Shown here piece by piece: positions 20,551 through 31,600 of a stretch of DNA of 64,000 bases. Position 1 is the stretch's first letter; each line of letters opens with the position of its first letter. The notes below the pieces were generated by a model. It was not told where the DNA came from. It saw only the letters and a program-made list of their open reading frames with translations, and did not search any database. The DNA is taken from NCBI GenBank assembly GCA_023678885.1, contig CM043005.1, positions 11,646,314 through 11,710,313 of the forward strand, written 5' to 3'. The stretch is from Pogostemon cablin. Its lineage: Eukaryota; Streptophyta; Magnoliopsida; Lamiales; Lamiaceae. A program made the position numbers and the translations under genes.

Positions 20551-21756
20551 TGTTGGCAATTGGATCGTGCGGTTCAACGTGATCCGTTAGGATTAACAGG
20601 CAAACAAAATCAGCGGAAGCAATTAAACCGTTTACCGTACTTTTGGGTTGATGTAGAGGTTGATCCGTTGCATAGAACCACCTCTCGATCTTCTGCTGTA
20701 TGACCCAAGTGTGATCCTGCTGTTGTGTGGGCAACAGTCTGCAGGATCTCTCGATCTGCTTCTCTTCCCTTCTCTCACCAAAAGAGGCACAGGAATAATC
20801 TCAGGGTTCCAGGAAGCTGAGTTCACTTATATATTGGGCTACAGCAGGGACCAGGAGGAGAAATTGGGCTGGGCCTCAATTGAATTTAATTAACCAAGCT
20901 TAGCCCAAAGCTTTTAATTAAATCCAATAATAATAATATAGTCCACTAAAATATTATTACTGCACTACCTGTCCAATCCCAAAATTATGTTCTAGGCTCC
21001 TTCTTATTATAAGCCCGACAGTCTCCCCATGTTTAAGATATACAATGCCCATTAATTAATTAAGTTACTGACAACTCAAATTAATTAATATCTCATCCGA
21101 GAGTAGTACCACTCAACCTTATTATCATGCCGGAAATTAATCCACTTGCAAGATTTACATGATAAACCTTATGAGCTCCTCAAGGGGACATTATCATCCT
21201 ATGACGGACATGGATTCCTTCTACAATCAACAGCACACCATAGATACATCACTACTTCCTAACTCACCGAGTTTGTTAATTTAATACTTATAAATCTCAC
21301 CCATTGATGAATCAAAGAAATACATACTGCCCTACGTGTCGAGGTTATTGTATAGGGATTAAGAGTATGAACTTCCATAATAACAGAGATCAAGTTCTAC
21401 TATATAGTCAGTATAAGAAGAACGACCTCAGGCGGTCCTGCTCAATACACACAAGTGCACTAATGTGATTCTATAGCCAAGACAAGCTAATACCAAACCA
21501 CACTACAACCATACCGATAGAGAGTCCCCGTCTATCTCAGTTGTGAGCATCTGTTTATACTTTATAAGGAAACCGATAATATGATCTTCCGCGTGTTGTC
21601 GCACAACATATTATCTACAGTATAAAGTAAATGGACTATTGCATCATGCATATAAAATAAATTATAAGATGCAATCATTTGATCAATGATTCTCATTTCA
21701 AATATTGTTATGACATTATTCATACTAAAGCTAGACTTTTAGTATACAATCCAACA
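20551..21756 (-). repeat. 3' LTR of copia element
   Basis: TGTTGG...CCAACA termini. Near-identical to 27468-28672. Contains TTAATTAA-rich stretches and a TATA box at 20826-20833. Confidence 0.95.
20826..20833 (-). promoter_or_regulatory. TATA box in copia 3' LTR
   Basis: The minus strand reads CCCAATATATAAGTGAAC. The same sequence is at 27743-27750 in the other LTR. Confidence 0.6.
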
Positions 21757-21770
21757 ATCTCCCACTTATA
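21757..21770 (-). other. copia polypurine tract
   Basis: On the minus strand TATAAGTGGGAGAT immediately precedes the LTR start TGTTGG. AGTGGGAGATTGTTGG is a familiar plant copia PPT/LTR junction. Confidence 0.9.
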
Positions 21771-21799
21771 CTAAAGGACTATGCTATCATGTCTTCTGC

Positions 21800-24180
21800 C
21801 ATACATCTGATTCCTACTCCCACTTACGCGACCATTAAAAGCTCTCGCCTTAATGTCCTTGTAAATGGTTTTACTAGGTCATCATCCGATGCAATCTAGG
21901 CGACAACAACCTTCCCCTCATAATACAATTTCTCGTAACAGGTGGTACTCGCGCTCCATGTGTTTAATTGCCTTATGGACTTGTGATTTCTTCAAGTTTG
22001 CAACTGCACCAATATCATCAATGTAAATTGTGATTACCTTGGGCAAACTTAGAAACACTTCAAAGTCCATCATGAAGTCTCTAGAGTCATATAGATACTT
22101 TGTCTGCCTCATAGGCTCCAATTCATCATCTTTCCATGATGGAGTCCGGAGTCTGAAATATATTTCTATATAACACTCCTCCACATTATGACTCTTCTTC
22201 CTAAGATTAAACACATAACCTTTGAGGAGAATTTACTGCCGTCCAATCTGACTAAAAAATCTGAATCTACGTAATCCACAAGAAGCAGTGAATCTGTTTA
22301 GTAAATCCATATATAATTTCCAGTCCTTCTCAGGCACTTTATATATGTCTTACTACAGTTCATCATTCTTGTTCCGGGTTACGTTGATACCTTCTGTTCA
22401 TGCGTTCAGCAACACAGATATCCAACTTCGTTCATAGCATTCTTTAGATTAAGCTTCCTTATTTGTCGAAGCATAAGGAACCGCTTTTATCCTCTTTATC
22501 TTCTTCTTGTGTCTCAAAGACACATTCACTTAGGTAAATTTACATGCTAAACGAGTATGGACTGTATCATTTTATGAAACTTGAGATAAGCGTAATATCC
22601 TTTCTTGTGATCCGTATTACCATGATCAAAAGGATATATTTTGCCTTTCTTAAGTCCTTCATCTCTACCGCTTTATTAACCGTACCCATACTCCCGATAA
22701 TACTCTTTCATTGTCTCCAATGAGCAAGATACTATCTACGTATAGTACAAAAAAACACCACCACATTTCCGTCACTCTTTACAACACACAAGACTCATCC
22801 GCTCATTGATTTAAATCCATGCCACTGGATTATCTAATCAAAACAGATGCTTCACGATCTTAAAACTTGCTTTAGTCCATCGCTGGACACTTTTAAGCTT
22901 ACTATCAAAATGCTATTAGTACTTTGCAATGAATTACTCTGGTTGCTTCACATAGATGTTTTCCTCAAGACTTCCAATCAGGAAAGCTGTCTTGACATCT
23001 ATTTGCTGTCCCTCATAATTTAATATGAGCAGCAATAAATAAAAGAATCCGGATCAATTTAAGCATAGCTACCAGCGAATATGTTTCCTCATAATCGAAC
23101 CATTTCTTTCTGAGTACACTTTTTCGCAACAAGCTTTGCTTCCAAGATTTTCACCTTTCTGTATGATCCTCTTTTATTTCCTTTGACCACTTGCAATGGC
23201 TTTTACACCATTTTAGTGATCCTTCAAGCTCCAGACTTAATTTAGAATCCGTAGATTCTATTTCAACATACATTACAACTTACTAAGATTCCGCATTTTA
23301 ATCTTGTAGTGCTACGTCGTATTCGTGGGACAATACCATGTTTACTAGTGACCAAGTCTCACGACTCTCCCAAAACATATATTTATGGGTTGTTATACAA
23401 CCCTCCCACTACGACAAGGCACTACATGTAATTGTGCATCAGACGTGACACGCGTTGCAGTTTACCTTGTGGTATATCCTCTTGTACACTTGGTACTTAT
23501 ACTTAGTGTTTTCCTCTCACTTCCTTTAGAACAACTTATACATGGGTTTGTGATTTATTACATAGTCCTTTTCCAAAAATCTAGTTATTGAGTTAACAAT
23601 TATCCTTCGATCTTTTGGACTAAATAAATCACCCTCCATTTTTCTAGGATATCCCATATACAGACAAACGTTTCACGAATTACTGTATCTAGGGTATATC
23701 CATAAAATGAATTTAATTATACCAAATAATTCATCATCTATCTAATCATAACCATAAGAGCCTAATACCTTCTACCCACCACACCATTCAGCTGGGGCAT
23801 ACCCGGTGTAGTCAACTTGAGATTTAATCTCAACTTCTGATCAATAGCTCCTAACTATCCCAAGAGGTATTTGCCATCATGATTGAATCGTAATGACTTA
23901 ATATATTTTCCATGACGCTTCACTGTGCCAACCTTACAATTCTTGAATTAATCAAAGAACTTAGACATGCAGTGCATCATATAAATATATTGGTTTCCAG
24001 AATAATCTTCGAATATTCATAACCACCTCTCGCCTGGATAATATTAGGTTCGCTTGAATCAGAATGAACTAATTCCAACATATATATCTTTGGCTCTACA
24101 CCCCACAGCCTTGAAAAGGCAGTTAATCATTTTTACTTCCAAGCAAGACTCGCAAGTCCGATAGTTTCCACTTCAGATAA
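21800..24180 (-). pseudogene. decayed copia pol (integrase, RT, RNase H)
   Basis: No long frame survives, but ordered motif remnants can be read on the minus strand. Integrase: the CESCL zinc-binding motif at 24140-24157, a LVHSD-like stretch near 24080, and a DGKYL remnant of the DRGGEYL motif near 23864-23880. RT: a VAMLK.IRIL segment near 23030-23085, VKTAFLIG near 22973-22996, and YVDS at 22731-22742 in place of the catalytic YVDD (second Asp lost), followed by ILLIGD. RNase H: YIDDIGAVANLKKSQVHKAI and HMEREYHLLREIVL within 21918-22214, then an ASDDDLVKPFT-like end near 21870. Stops and frameshifts separate them. Not functional. Confidence 0.85.
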
Positions 24181-25240
24181 ACCTTACGGTCTATCGGCTA
24201 TCAACTTTTGAATCCTACTTAAGTAAAATGAATTAGTCATAGACACCAAATGTATGTTTAGTTCATTTCCGAAGGTTCCTTTCTCTTACTAATATTAGAA
24301 GATGCATTATTTAATTACTATTTATTGCATCTGTGGGATGTACATGATTCAAGAGTATACTTTTTATCCACCAACGTACTTTAACGGATTATAGCCTCAT
24401 TCCTCATTACTATGACCATGTCATTTAAATGAAATGAAGTGTCCATCCGTTAATGCATAGAAACTGAAATTAAATTCTTTCTATGAAACGTACGAAAAGA
24501 TAATTTCTCATAATCAATCGTTTATTCTTATCATGAGATAAATAAACAACTCCCACTGCAATAGCCACTACCTTTGTAGTTTTACCCATGTTATTAACAA
24601 TCTTATCCTTACTCAGTGATAAACATTTAGTGATTCCAGTATCTACATACTACGAGTCAGTAGATGCCATCACTAATCATGTTTAAACCATTAGTAAATA
24701 AGATATTAACCTTGTTCAGTTCATGATGAAAAATGGCTTTCTTTTGCCACATGTTTTGTTAGAAGTTTCCCACCAAATACAACCTCTCGTATTTCAGGTA
24801 GAACTTGCTCAAAACATCCAGGCAAATTGTGAAGAATAAATTGATTTAGGTTTCCCTTTCAATTTCTATTCCATGCTTTTCCAATTCATTCATCAATTCA
24901 ACCATGATCTTCTACCTTTTAATTTACTCAAGTATCCGAAGAGTTACATGAGACCATCATATTTCTATGAACCTCTCATCTCTTCACTAGAAACTTTAAT
25001 AGGCATCATGAGACGTCCTTTGAGAGAATACACATGTATTTTCTTAAGCAGTAATTTTCAAAACCAAGATTCTTTTCTAATCATCTAATTTGGACAAGTA
25101 AATATAATGTCTTTTAGTTAATAATTAGTGAAATAAAACCATTCGAAATTCAGAGAATCACAAATAAATTTACCGATCAAATCTTTGAATTTTATTCTTT
25201 TATATTGATTCCCTCAAAACAATATAAAATAAAATTCACC
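24181..25240 (-). pseudogene. probable copia gag/protease remnant
   Basis: This position in the element should hold gag and protease. I can read only a weak gag-like stretch on the minus strand near 24780-24850 (QFILHNLP followed by a region rich in acidic residues), with stops around it. No zinc knuckle or protease motif is clear. Confidence 0.35.
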
Positions 25241-25760
25241 GACATCTCAAGCACCGTGAGTCTGCAAGCCACGATAGTGTGGACGTTTACAAACCCGAAC
25301 ATTTACAAGAGAAGGTTTTACCCATTAATTTCATTTGTCAACCTCACTTTATGACAAAATAATTAATAGTCGGTTCCTCTTTAGCCATGCAAATAAAAGC
25401 AGTGACTCCGATGGGGAGGATACTTATTATTTACATCTAAGTGTACACCATTATTTAATCCCAAGTCCGCGGCCCAAGTTTGTGTGCCTTACAGATGGAG
25501 AAGTACACACGCACTCGGATAACTTCCTACGATTATCAATTACAAGTCTGTACCAGTGAACCGCATATAAACTCATCCGATAGGGAGGAAGGTCTAAGCC
25601 AACGTGCAAGTTCATATGCATCACATTACAAACGTAATTATTTAATGAAGTCTGTTCCAGCAATCCATGAATAAACTCATCCGATGGGGAGGAAGGCTCT
25701 AATGCCGACGCGCAAGTCTATTCACATTGCTAACAAACCAATAATGGAGGCCGCGGGAAT
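25241..25760. repeat. imperfect duplicated segment inside copia element
   Basis: AAGTCTGT.CCAG...TAAACTCATCCGAT.GGGAGGAAGG occurs twice at about 25541-25640 and 25648-25745. A related CTCCGATGGGGAGG lies near 25406. The short open frames here do not look like genes. Function unknown. Confidence 0.55.
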
Positions 25761-25979
25761 TTATTACCAATCCCCTCTCCCACTTAGTTATTTGATTACC
25801 GAGGGTTTTTAACATGCATATAATATTCCAGAATAAAATATACAACTAAGACATGCTTCTATTAACAGTAATTTAAATAAATAAATCACATAGAACATGT
25901 CTTTCACATATACAACAATAATTGACAATTAAATCAATTAATCAGTTATATAACATTAATTAATTGCATAATTAGTGGA

Positions 25980-26380
25980 TCAATTAAATGGGCCCTAGAG
26001 CATCAAATAAGCACAAAATGAGCAGCAGATTAATTAATTAATCATACTCATTATCTATGGCCCATAATCTTAGCCCAAAACTAAATTAATTCCACTAAGC
26101 CCACTAGCACAAAAAGTCCATTAATAAAATTAATTAATTATGCTTGGCTCATTACTCACAATTAATTAAAACCAGCTATAAATATTAGCCCAGCAGCCCA
26201 TTTAGCAATTTAATTAAAATTGGGCCCAACAGCCCAAAACCAAATCAAAGAAATAGGCCCATTAACCACCAAAATAAATAGCCTTGCAGCCATGGCCCAA
26301 CATGCACTTTAATTGAAAAAAGGAGGCCCAGCAACACAGGCCCAATATCTAAACTAGGCCCAACAACCCAATAGCATGCT
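25980..26380. promoter_or_regulatory. cluster of GGCCCA/TGGGCC motifs
   Basis: About ten GGCCCA, AGCCCA or GGGCCC motifs in 400 bp of TTAATTAA-rich DNA. Site II motifs (TGGGCC/T) of this kind are enriched in plant housekeeping promoters. On the plus strand the cluster lies just upstream of the GC-rich block. Whether it has promoter activity is unknown. Confidence 0.45.
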
Positions 26381-26389
26381 GCCCTAGAA

Positions 26390-27190
26390 AAATTCAGCCG
26401 CACTCTGATTCAAACACGGCAGCTCCAACCGGCACTATTAGGCGCAGCTGCAGCCGGTGGCCGCGCCTACAGCTACCGGCGTCGCTAGGTGCCGCTGCTC
26501 CAGGCGGCCACCCCCAGTAATCTCTGTCGTGCCGTCACCCAAACACGCTCGGAAGCTGCTGGACGCGATTGGAGTTCGCCTGGCGCCGTCAAGGCCCGAC
26601 AGCTACGCCACGATCCTACCGGCGAACGACACCCGCATTCATCCTCTCCATCAGATCTGCCCGAAGCTGTCTGTTGACAGCCCAGAACACCCGCCGCCTT
26701 GCTGGATAGCTGAAGAAGCCCGCTCGGAAACCGCCTGGCGCACCGGTCTGACGATGCCGCTCATCCGCCGATGGTCAGATCGCCCCGACCTTCCTGCAGA
26801 CGTTCTCTCAGCCTATCGCGACGTCATCAGCCGTGTCCTGTCCGGTCGGTGACCAGGTAATACCGCATCACCTCCTCCAATGCCCCGGATGCGGACAACG
26901 CGACTCAATCACGCCGTCAGCCCGTCGGAGTCGTGCCTTCTGTCTACCATCGTTGCCGGCCACCCTTGTCTCGCCGATGCAGCCGCTGGTTCCATCAGCC
27001 GTGAAATCCGCCGGCAACATCATCAACAATCGCCCCCAGAATTGGCCAACGTCCCGCACAGAAACTGCTGCAGCGACTCACATCTTCGACCAGGTCAACG
27101 TGAGTCTCGCTCGACGACTCCTTCGTGAGATGCACTGGACTTTCTCTGAATCAGCAGTGACTTGCGCTGCCTTCGCCAAGGCTGACTGAT
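26390..27190. other. GC-rich block of unknown origin in copia leader region
   Basis: An abrupt GC-rich island in an otherwise AT-rich element, between the primer site and the decayed gag. Plus-strand open frames of 131 and 118 codons span 26457-27189 but the first begins with GTG, not ATG, and I recognise no domain. It may be an extended leader or a captured host fragment, possibly with its promoter-like flank at 25980-26380. I do not call a gene. Confidence 0.5.
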
Positions 27191-27453
27191 TCGGGTTGAT
27201 TGATTCTGGATCGTCACTTACCGTGCATACGTGTGTGTTTGTGATGACCAGGGTTCCTTAATAAACAACAAATACCATTGACAAGCACATAGGAAATTCA
27301 CACAAATATAATCCCTAATCTCATGCTTTTTCATCCGATGATAATAGAAACTTGAGAACACACAACAACAAGCAATTATATCCAGATCATTTCAAATAAT
27401 CATATAATCACAAAAACCCAACCTTACGGTTCACGTTTCACCACGAAACCAAC
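27191..27453 (-). other. copia leader next to the primer site
   Basis: AT-rich sequence between the GC-rich block and the PBS, with no open frame or motif that I recognise. Confidence 0.5.
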
Positions 27454-27465
27454 GCTCTGATACCA
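27454..27465 (-). other. copia primer-binding site (initiator-Met tRNA type)
   Basis: The minus strand reads TGGTATCAGAGC, two bases inside the LTR end. Confidence 0.92.
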
Positions 27466-27467
27466 AT

Positions 27468-28672
27468 TGTTGGCAATTGGATCGTGCGGTTCAACGTGAT
27501 CCGTTAGGATTAACAGGCAAACAAAATCAGCGGAAGCAATTAAACCGTTTATCGTACTTCTGGGTTGATGTAGAGGTTGATCCGTTGCAGAGAACCACCT
27601 CTCGATCTTCTGCTGTATGACCCAAGTGTGATCCTGCTGTTGTGTGGGCAACAGTCTGCAGGATCTCTCAATCTGCTTCTCTTCCCTTCTCTCACCAAAA
27701 GAGGCACAGGAGTAATCTCAGGGTTCCAGGAAGCTGAGTTCACTTATATATTGGGCTACAGCAGGGACCAGGAGGAGAAATTGGGCTGGGCCTCAATTGA
27801 ATTTAATTAACCAAGCTTAGCCCAAAGCTTTTAATTAAATCCAATAATAATAATATAGTCCACTAAAATATTATTACTGCACTACCCGTCCAATCCCAAA
27901 ATTATGTTTTGTGCTCCTTCTTATTATAAGCCCGACAGTCTCCCCATGTTTAAGATATACAATGCCCATTAATTAATTAAGTTACTGACAACTCAAATTA
28001 ATTAATATCTCATCCGAGAGTAGTACCACTCAACCTTATTATCATGCCGGAAATTAATCCACTACAAGATTTACATGATAAACCTTATGAGCTCCTCAAG
28101 GGGACATCATCATCCTATGACGGACATGGATTCCTTCTACAATCAACAGCACACTATAGATACAGCACTGCTTCCCAACTCACCGAGTTTGTTGATTTAA
28201 TACTTATAAATCTCACCCATTGATGAATCAAAGAAATACATAATGCCCTACGAGTCGAGGTTATTGTATAGGGATTAAGAGCACGAACTTCCATAATAAC
28301 AGAGATCAAGTTCTACTATATAGTCAGTATAAGAAGAACGACCTCAGGCGGTCCTGCTCAATACACACAAGTGCACTAATGTGATTCTATAGCCAAGACA
28401 AGCTAATACCAAACCACACTACAACCATACTGATAGAGAGTCCCCGTCTATCTCAGTTGTGAGCATCTGTTTATACTTTATAAGGAAACCGATAATATGA
28501 TCTTCCGCGTGTTGTCGCACAACATATTATCTACAGTATAAAGTAAATGGACTATTGCATCATGCATATAAAATAAATTATAAGATGCAATCATTTGATC
28601 AATGATTCTCATTTCAAATATTGTTATGACATTGTTCATACTAAAGCTAGACTTTTAGTATACAATCCAACA
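27468..28672 (-). repeat. 5' LTR of copia element
   Basis: Pairs with 20551-21756 with about 2% difference. TATA box at 27743-27750. Confidence 0.95.
27743..27750 (-). promoter_or_regulatory. TATA box in copia 5' LTR
   Basis: TATATAAG on the minus strand, identical in context to 20826-20833. In the 5' LTR this would drive the element transcript. Confidence 0.6.
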
Positions 28673-28677
28673 ATTTT
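28673..28677. repeat. target-site duplication, right (ATTTT)
   Basis: Matches 20546-20550. Joining the flanks gives GCTCATTTTCTCATTTC, which occurs uninterrupted in other higher-order copies (about 31487, 34230, 36467 and 39189). Confidence 0.9.
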
Positions 28678-31600
28678 CTCATTTCAATGCATATTTACTT
28701 CATTTTGATTCAAATTTTGATGCATATTTACTTCGTTTCGATGCATATTTCCTTCGTTTGGATGCTTATTTACTTCATTACGATCAACATTTTCTTCGTT
28801 TCGATGCGCATTTACTTCATTTTGATGCTTATTTACATCATTACGATCAACATTTCCTTTATTTCGATGCATATTTACTTCACTTTGATGTATATTTACT
28901 TCATTATGATTAACATTTCCTTCGTTTCGATGCATATTTCTTTCGTTCCGATGCATATTTACTTCACTTTGATGTATATTTACTTCATTATGATTAACAT
29001 TTCCTTCGTTTCGATGCATATTTTTTTCGTTCCGATGCATATTTCTTTCGTTCCGATGCATATTTACTTCATTATGATTAATATTTCCTTTGTTTCGGTG
29101 CATAGTTACTTCATTTTATTACATATTTACTTCATTAGGATCAATATTTTCATCATTTTGATGCATACTTACTTCATTTTGATGCATATTTACTTCATTT
29201 CGATCAACATTTCCTTCTTTCTATGCATATTTACTTTATTTTGATGCATATTTACTTTATTACGATCAATATTTTCTTCGTTTTGATGCATATTTACTTC
29301 ATTACGATCAACATTTTCTTATTTTCGATGCATATTTACTTCATTTTTTATGCATATTTACTTATGTACGATCAACATTTTCTTCTTTTCGATTTATATT
29401 TACTTCATTTTGATGCATATTTACTACATTACGATCAATATTTTCTTCAATTCAATGCATATTTCCTTCATTTCGATGCATATTTCCTTCGTTTCGATGT
29501 TTGTTTATTTCTTTTTGATGCATATTTACTTTATTTCGATGCATATTTCCTTCATTTTGATGCATATTTACTTCATTACAATCAACATTTTCTTCATTTT
29601 AATGCATATTTCCTTCATTTTGATGGGTATTTACTTCATTACGATCAATATTTCCTTCTTTTAGATGTATATTTACTTCATTTTGAGGCATATTAACTTC
29701 AGTTTGATTAACATTTCCTTCGTTTCGAAGCATATTTACTTCATTTTGATGCGTATTTACCTCATTACGATCAATATTTCCTTCATTTCGTTGTATATTT
29801 ACTTCATTTTGATGCGTATTTACTTCATTTCGATGCATGTTCACTTCATTTTGCTGCATATTTACTCTGTTTCGATGCATATTTCCTTTATTTTGATGCA
29901 TATTTACTTCATTACAATCAATATTTCCTTCGTTTTGATGCGTATTTACTTCATTTTGATGCTGATTTACTTCATTACGATCAACATTTCCTTCGTTTCG
30001 ATGCATATTTACTTCATTTTGATGCATAATTACTTCATTACGATCTACATTCCATCATTATGATGCATATTTACTTCATTTTGATGCATATTTACATCAT
30101 TACAATCAACATTTCCTTCGTTTTGAAGAATATTTCCTTCGTTTCAATGCGTATTCTTTCATTTGATGCATATTTTCTTTGTTTCGATGAATATTTACTT
30201 CACTTTGATGCATATTTACTTTATTATGATCAACATTTACTTCGTTTCGACGCATATTTACTTCGTTTTGATGCATATTTACTTCATTTTGATGCTCATT
30301 TTTTCGTTTCAATGCATATTTACTTCATATTTACTTCAAATTTTGATGCATATTTACTTCGTTTCGATGCATATTTACTTCATTTTGATGCATATTTACT
30401 TCATTACGATCAACATTTCCTTCGTTTCGGTGCATAGTTACTTCATTTTATTACATATTTACTTCATTAGGATCAATATTTTCATCATTTTAATGCATAC
30501 TTACTTCATTTTGATGCATATTTACTTCATTTCGATCAACATTTCCTTCTTTCCATGCATATTTACTTAATTTTGATGCATATTTACATCATTACGATAA
30601 ATATTTTCTTCGTTTCGATGCATATTTACTTCATTACGATCAACATTTTCTTATTTTCGATGCATATTTACTTCATTTTTTATGCATATTTACTTATGTA
30701 CGATCAACATTTTCTTCATTTCGATTTATATTTACTTCATTTTGATGCATATTTACTTCATTTTGATGAAAATTTACTTCATTACAATCAATATTTCCTT
30801 CGTTTTGATGCATATTTACTTAATTTTGATGCATTTTTACTTCGTTACGATAAACATTTCCTTCGTTACGATGCATATTTACTTTATTTTAATGCATATT
30901 TACTTCATTACGATCAACATATCCTTCATTTCGATGCATATTTCCTACATTTTGATGCATATTTAATTACAATCAACATTTCCTTCGTTTTGATGCATAT
31001 TTCCTTGGTTTCGATGCGTATTTCTTTCATTTTAATGCATATTTCCTTTGTTTTGATGCATATTTACTTCACTTTGATGCATATTTATTTTATTATGATC
31101 AACATTTTCTTCGTTTCGATACATATTTATTTCGTTCCGATACATATTTACTTCATTTTGATGCTCATTTTTTTGTTTTAATGCATATTTACTTCATTTT
31201 GATTCAAATTTTGATGCATATTTTCTTCGTTTCGATGCATATTTCTTCGTTTCGATGCAAATTTAATTCATTTTGATGCATATTTACTTCATTACGATCA
31301 ATATTTCCTTCGTTTCGATGCGTAATTCTTCATTTTGATACAGATTTACTTCACTTTGATACATATTTACTGCATTACGATCAACATTTCCTTCGTTTCG
31401 ATGCATATTTCTTTCATTTAGATTCATATTTCCTATGTTTCGATGCATATTTACTTCCCTTTGATGCATATTTACTTCATTTTGATGCTCATTTTCTCAT
31501 TTCAATGCATATTTACTTCATTTTGATTCAAATTTTGATGCATATTTACTTCGTCTCGATGCATATTTCCTTCGTTTGGATGCTTATTTACTTCATTACG

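Larger units (their letters stand above)
20551..28672 (-). mobile_element. Ty1/copia LTR retrotransposon, full length with decayed coding region
   Basis: 8122 bp, with two LTRs (1206 and 1205 bp) sharing TGTTGG...CCAACA ends, flanked by ATTTT. The Met-tRNA PBS lies beside the right LTR and the PPT beside the left, so it is on the minus strand. Integrase before RT before RNase H in element sense identifies copia. By-eye comparison of the LTRs finds roughly 24 substitutions and one small indel region, about 2% divergence, yet pol has many stops and frameshifts. It sits inside a satellite higher-order unit whose uninterrupted version is seen at about 31485-31505. Confidence 0.95.

Noticed and set aside
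20660..20893. 77-codon frame in the copia LTR, repeated at 27577-27810
   Set aside because: Present twice only because the LTR is duplicated; it overlaps the TATA region and has no domain.
26457..27189. Two plus-strand genes of 131 and 118 codons in the GC-rich block
   Set aside because: The first starts with GTG, no domain is recognisable, and GC-rich DNA has long chance frames. Described only as a block of unknown origin.
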